Source: Teichococcus coralli
GTDB lineage: Bacteria; Pseudomonadota; Alphaproteobacteria; Acetobacterales; Acetobacteraceae
Length of the DNA stretch: 64,000 nucleotides
NCBI RefSeq assembly: GCF_009829925.1
Contig: NZ_SNVJ01000001.1
Span: forward strand, 248,001 to 312,000
Reading direction: 5' to 3'
The position numbers were made by a program, and so were the translations under genes. The stretch's first letter is position 1, and every line of letters begins with the position of its first letter. This document shows positions 58,725-64,000 of the stretch, piece by piece. A model generated the notes under the pieces. It was not told the DNA's origin and searched no databases. It worked only from the letters and a program-made list of their open reading frames with translations.

Positions 58725-59452
58725 TGACCGAGATGCTGTTCCGCACCGACGCCTATGCCCGTGACTGCCGCGCGAAGGTGCTTTCCGCCGGCCCGGAGGG
58801 GGTCGTGCTGGACCGCACCGTCTTCTACGCCCAGGGCGGCGGCCAGCCCGGCGACACCGGCTGGCTGCGCTGGACCGAGGGGGAGGGCGCTCAGGAGATG
58901 CCGGTGGCCAATGCGGTTAAGGGCGAGAACGGCACGGTGCTGCACAAGCCGGCCGAGGGCGCCCCCCTGCCCGCCCCCGGCGCCGAGGTGACCGCCGCGC
59001 TGGACTGGGAGCGCCGCCACCGGCTGATGCGGATGCACACCAGCCTGCATCTGCTTTGCTCGCTGATCCCGGGTGCCGGCGTCACCGGCGGGCAGATCGG
59101 TGCCGAGCGCTCGCGGCTGGACTTCGACCTCGCCGAACCGCCGACCAAGGAATGGCTCTCCGAGCGCCTCGCCGCACTCGCCGCCGCCGACCATCCGGTG
59201 GGCGAACAATGGATCACCGAGGCCGAGCTGGACGAGAACCCGGGCCTGGTGCGCACCCTCTCGGTGAAGCCGCCGCGCGGCGCCGGGCAGGTGCGGCTGG
59301 TGCGCATCGGGCCGGATCCGGCGCCGGTGGACCTGCAGCCCTGCGGCGGCACGCATGTGCGGCGCACCGGCGAGATCGGCACCATCACCGTCACCAAGCT
59401 CGAGAACAAGGGCAAGCAGAACCGCCGGGTCTACCTGGTGCTGGAGGAGTAA
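58724..59452 (+). CDS. alaX: Alanyl-tRNA editing protein AlaX
   Basis: 242-residue trans-editing enzyme that deacylates Ser (or Gly) wrongly attached to tRNA-Ala. It keeps the zinc motifs HTSLH (His105, His109) and CGGTH (about residue 206), as in AlaRS editing domains, and the AlaX-M type N-terminal half (RTVFYAQGGGQPGDTG). ATG 58724 overlaps the NUDIX stop; ATG 58709 and 58733 are alternatives. sseA follows after 5 bases. Confidence 0.92.
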   Translation: MTEMLFRTDAYARDCRAKVLSAGPEGVVLDRTVFYAQGGGQPGDTGWLRWTEGEGAQEMPVANAVKGENGTVLHKPAEGAPLPAPGAEVTAALDWERRHRLMRMHTSLHLLCSLIPGAGVTGGQIGAERSRLDFDLAEPPTKEWLSERLAALAAADHPVGEQWITEAELDENPGLVRTLSVKPPRGAGQVRLVRIGPDPAPVDLQPCGGTHVRRTGEIGTITVTKLENKGKQNRRVYLVLEE

Positions 59453-59457
59453 GGGCA

Positions 59458-60300
59458 ATGCAGGACCTCGTTTCCACCGAATGGCTGGCCGCCGAGCTGG
59501 GCGCGCCGGACCTGCTGGTCTTTGACACCACCAAATACCTGCCGAACGAGCCGAGGGACGCGCAGGCCGAGTTCGCGCAGGCGCATATCCCGGGCGCCGG
59601 CTTCTTCGACATCGACGCGGTGGCCGACCCGGAGACCGACCTGCCGCACATGGCGCCTACCCCCGGCCGCGCCTCGCGCCAGCTCGGCGCGCTTGGCATC
59701 TCCAACCGCCACCGCGTGGTGTTCTACGACCAGAAGGGCCTGTTCTCGGCGGCGCGCGGCTGGTGGCTGATGCGCCTCTTCGGGCATGAGCGGGCGGCCG
59801 TGCTGGATGGTGGCCTGCCCAAATGGCTCAAGGAGGGCCGCCCGACCGAGGCCGGCCCCGCCCACGCCGTGCCGCGGCAGGACTTCTGGGCCGATTTTAT
59901 CGCCCGCCGCCTCGCCGGCATCGGCGACATCAAGCAGATCGTCGCCGACCGCTCGGCGCTGATCCTGGATGCCCGCGCCAAGGGCCGCTTCGACGGCACC
60001 GCGCCCGAGCCGCGCCCTGGCCTGCCCTCCGGCCATATGCCCGGCGCCGCCAGCGTGCCGGCCAGCGACCTGCTGGCCGCGGACGGCACCATGCTGCCGC
60101 CCGAGCAGCTCCGCGCCCGCTTCGCCCAGGCCGGGGCGGACGGCAGCCGGGCGCTGGTCACCTCCTGCGGCACCGGCGTCACCGCCTGCATCCTGGCGCT
60201 TGGCCTGGTGCGCGCCGGGCTGCCCGAACCGGCCGTCTATGACGGCTCCTGGACCGAATGGGCCAGCCGCCCCGAAACGTCGAAGGAAAGCACGCCCTGA
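59458..60300 (+). CDS. sseA: 3-mercaptopyruvate/thiosulfate sulfurtransferase
   Basis: 280-residue tandem rhodanese. The N-terminal inactive domain is followed by the catalytic domain with Cys237 in TSCGTGVTA; the CGTGVT-type loop is that of 3-mercaptopyruvate sulfurtransferases, while thiosulfate enzymes usually have a charged CRxGxx(R/T) loop. It moves sulfur from mercaptopyruvate to thiols or cyanide. It overlaps metC by 1 base, linking it to cysteine/homocysteine metabolism. Confidence 0.92.
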   Translation: MQDLVSTEWLAAELGAPDLLVFDTTKYLPNEPRDAQAEFAQAHIPGAGFFDIDAVADPETDLPHMAPTPGRASRQLGALGISNRHRVVFYDQKGLFSAARGWWLMRLFGHERAAVLDGGLPKWLKEGRPTEAGPAHAVPRQDFWADFIARRLAGIGDIKQIVADRSALILDARAKGRFDGTAPEPRPGLPSGHMPGAASVPASDLLAADGTMLPPEQLRARFAQAGADGSRALVTSCGTGVTACILALGLVRAGLPEPAVYDGSWTEWASRPETSKESTP

Positions 60301-61511
60301 TGCCCGACAACCTGCCCCCTGGCGCCAAGCACGACGGCGAAGGCTTCGCCACCCGCATGTCGCATGGCGGCCGCGCCGGCACCCGCGCGCATGGCTTCGT
60401 CAACCCTCCCGTGCATCGCGGCTCCACCGTGCTCTACCCCTCCTGCGAGGCGCGCGTCTCGCTGGGCGCCCGCTCGCTGGAGCAGGTGATGACCTACGGC
60501 ACCGCCGGCGGCCCGACGCACTACGCGCTGGAGGACATGGTGGCGGAGATCGAGGGCGGCACGCGCGCCCTGATCGTCGGCACCGGCCTCGCCGCCTGCT
60601 CCCTGCCACTGATGGCCTACCTGAAGGCCGGCGACCATTGGCTGGTGCCGGATTCCGTCTATGGCCCGGTGCGCCGCCTCGCCAACGGCATGCTGACCCG
60701 CTTCGGCATCGAGGCCACATATTACGATCCGACCATCGGCGCCGAGGGCCTGCGCGCCCTGCTGCGGCCGAACACCAAGGTGGTCTATACGGAGAGCCCG
60801 GGCAGCCACACCTTCGAGATGCAGGACATCCCCGCGCTCGCCGAGGTAGCCCACGCCCATGGCGCCAAGGTGCTGATGGACAACACCTGGGGCATCCACC
60901 ATTTCCAGCCCTTCAGACACGGCGTGGACGTCTCCATCCAGGCGCTGACCAAGTATGTCGGCGGCCATTCGGACGTGCTGCTGGGCAGCATCACCGTCAA
61001 CTCGCCGGAGGACTGGGCCATTGTCGCCGGCGCCGCCCGCGAGGTCGGGCACTACGCCAGCCCTGACGACTGTTGGCTGGCGCTGCGCGGCCTGCGCACC
61101 CTGGCGGTGCGGCTGCGGCACCAGGAGGCCGCCGGCATCGCCGTGGCGAAGTGGTTCGAGGGGCGCCCGGAGGTGTCGCGCGTGCTGCACCCCGCCTTGC
61201 CCAGCCATCCGCAGCACGCGCTGTGGAAGCGGGACTTCACCGGCGCCTGCTCGCTCTTCGGCGTGGTGTTCCAACCGCGTCACACCGCCGCGCAGATCAA
61301 CGCGATGGTGGACGGGCTGAAGCTGTTCGGCATCGGCGCCTCCTGGGGCGGTTATGAGAGCCTCGCCCTGCCGACGCAGCCCTCCATCACCCGCACGGCC
61401 GGCGGCGGCATGGCGCTGGAGGGGCCGACGGTGCGCTTCCACATCGGCCTGGAGGATACGGACGACCTGATCGCCGACCTCGCGGCCGGGCTGGAGCGCC
61501 TGCCCCGCTGA
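60300..61511 (+). CDS. metC: Cystathionine beta-lyase
   Basis: 403-residue PLP enzyme of the Cys/Met metabolism family. The cofactor lysine is Lys218 in SIQALTKYVGGHSD; the other hallmarks are YGTAGGPTHYALE, LIVGTGLAACSL and VLMDNTWGIHHFQP. The GGPTHYALE and W-rich pattern (DNTWG, SWGGYES) are typical of MetC, which splits cystathionine to homocysteine, pyruvate and ammonia in methionine synthesis. Last gene of the NUDIX-alaX-sseA-metC unit. Confidence 0.93.
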   Translation: MPDNLPPGAKHDGEGFATRMSHGGRAGTRAHGFVNPPVHRGSTVLYPSCEARVSLGARSLEQVMTYGTAGGPTHYALEDMVAEIEGGTRALIVGTGLAACSLPLMAYLKAGDHWLVPDSVYGPVRRLANGMLTRFGIEATYYDPTIGAEGLRALLRPNTKVVYTESPGSHTFEMQDIPALAEVAHAHGAKVLMDNTWGIHHFQPFRHGVDVSIQALTKYVGGHSDVLLGSITVNSPEDWAIVAGAAREVGHYASPDDCWLALRGLRTLAVRLRHQEAAGIAVAKWFEGRPEVSRVLHPALPSHPQHALWKRDFTGACSLFGVVFQPRHTAAQINAMVDGLKLFGIGASWGGYESLALPTQPSITRTAGGGMALEGPTVRFHIGLEDTDDLIADLAAGLERLPR

Positions 61512-61520
61512 GCGGATGGC

Positions 61521-61541
61521 GGGGAGGCGGGCAGCCTCCCC
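61521..61541 (+). terminator. Hairpin after metC
   Basis: GGGGAGGC (61521-61528) pairs with GCCTCCCC (61534-61541) around a 5-base loop, 10 bases after the metC stop. There is no U-run, so termination here may need Rho or the hairpin may only stabilise the end. Confidence 0.4.
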
Positions 61542-61642
61542 CAACCGGCACGCACCTCTGCGTGGGGAAGGTCAAGGCGCAGCAACCCGGCGGCCTCTGG
61601 CGCGTCTAGTCCGTTGCGCTTCCCACCCGAGGTATCCCATCC

Positions 61643-63847
<2,205 letters not shown>

Positions 63848-63852
63848 AGCAG

Positions 63853-63872
63853 GCGGGCCTGCTCAGGCCCGC
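63853..63872. terminator. Bidirectional hairpin between glgX and the Fur-family gene
   Basis: GCGGGCC (63853-63859) pairs with GGCCCGC (63866-63872) around a 6-base loop that overlaps the stop codon of the leftward regulator gene. Its position between convergent genes suits a shared terminator, but no U-tract is seen on either strand. Confidence 0.35.
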
Positions 63873-64000
63873 TCCGGCACCTGCGCTGTGCAGGCGGCGC
63901 AGCGACCCTCCACTTCCACGGTCGCGTTGCCGACGCGGAAGCCGACCCGCGCCGCGGCGTCGGCGAGGGCATGCGCGACCGCGGTGTCGCTGATCTCCAC
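63863..64000 (-). CDS. Fur-family metalloregulator, 3' end only
   Basis: The last 45 residues of a leftward gene that runs off the window. Translated from the minus strand, it ends with AARVGFRVGNATVEVEGRCAAC and a short TAQVPERA tail. The GF...N..VEVEG.C..C arrangement, ending in a CxxC pair, is the C-terminal dimerisation/zinc segment of Fur, Zur and PerR regulators. Which metal it senses cannot be told without the N-terminal part. Confidence 0.75.
   Translation of the reverse strand: MEISDTAVAHALADAAARVGFRVGNATVEVEGRCAACTAQVPERA

Overview
The window is very GC-rich (roughly 70% by eye), densely coded DNA from an alphaproteobacterium. The Acetobacteraceae, and within them a Roseomonas-like genus, are the best guess. 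This rests on the rpoZ-rel-acpS ... lepB-rnc-era-recO housekeeping string, a SAM-II riboswitch, an alphaproteobacterial LexA box (GTTC-N7-GTTC) and the protein styles. I see no rRNA, tRNA, CRISPR array or intact insertion sequence. Almost all of the sequence looks like stable chromosome.

Layout. 1-5.3 kb: the end of a peptide-type ABC binding protein, a GntR regulator, an M20-fold protein whose catalytic residues are largely gone, and a DEAD-box RNA helicase. 5.5-9.2 kb: a methionine uptake operon (metN, metI, two metQ) behind a SAM-II riboswitch and an 8-residue Cys/Met-rich reading frame. 9.4-18.5 kb: a membrane protein, a divergent dadA/lrp pair, a squalene/phytoene-synthase-fold protein, sodB, yajC, a DUF815 ATPase, a metallo-beta-lactamase-fold enzyme, a YCII protein, a DUF192 protein and a histone-deacetylase-like hydrolase. 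18.6-21.2 kb: a TPP riboswitch and a thiXYZ-type transporter. 21.2-29.6 kb: a triple-PAS chemoreceptor, a GH19 lysozyme-like enzyme, a sulfonate/nitrate-type ABC operon, an isocitrate-lyase-superfamily enzyme and an NhaD-type antiporter. 29.8-35.4 kb: a maturation operon for a molybdenum hydroxylase (coxG, coxD, coxE, split xdhC, fused MoeA/MobA) with no structural subunits beside it.

35.4-52.4 kb: folK, rpoZ, rel and acpS, then about 9.4 kb of other genes (MarR-GNAT fusion, yraN, penicillin acylase family, bpt, epmA/epmB, bluB, LLM oxidoreductase), then lepB-rnc-era-recO and a Mug-like glycosylase. acpS and lepB are normally close neighbours in this class, so the 9.4 kb block looks like an insertion or rearrangement. 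An inverted-repeat element sits exactly at its acpS edge. 52.4-64 kb: a DsrE protein, a DUF1003 membrane protein, PaiB, parC behind a LexA box, an EamA transporter, a tight NUDIX-alaX-sseA-metC operon, glgX, and the 3' end of a Fur-family regulator.

Themes. Sulfur and methionine recur: SAM-controlled methionine import, metC/sseA, and a sulfonate-type transporter. Two riboswitches place methionine and thiamine transport under direct metabolite control. The strongest leads are the stacked RNA control upstream of metN, the LexA box at parC, the M20 pseudoenzyme, the cox-type maturation operon without structural genes, and the broken acpS-lepB junction. No wholly new multi-gene system is evident from the sequence alone.
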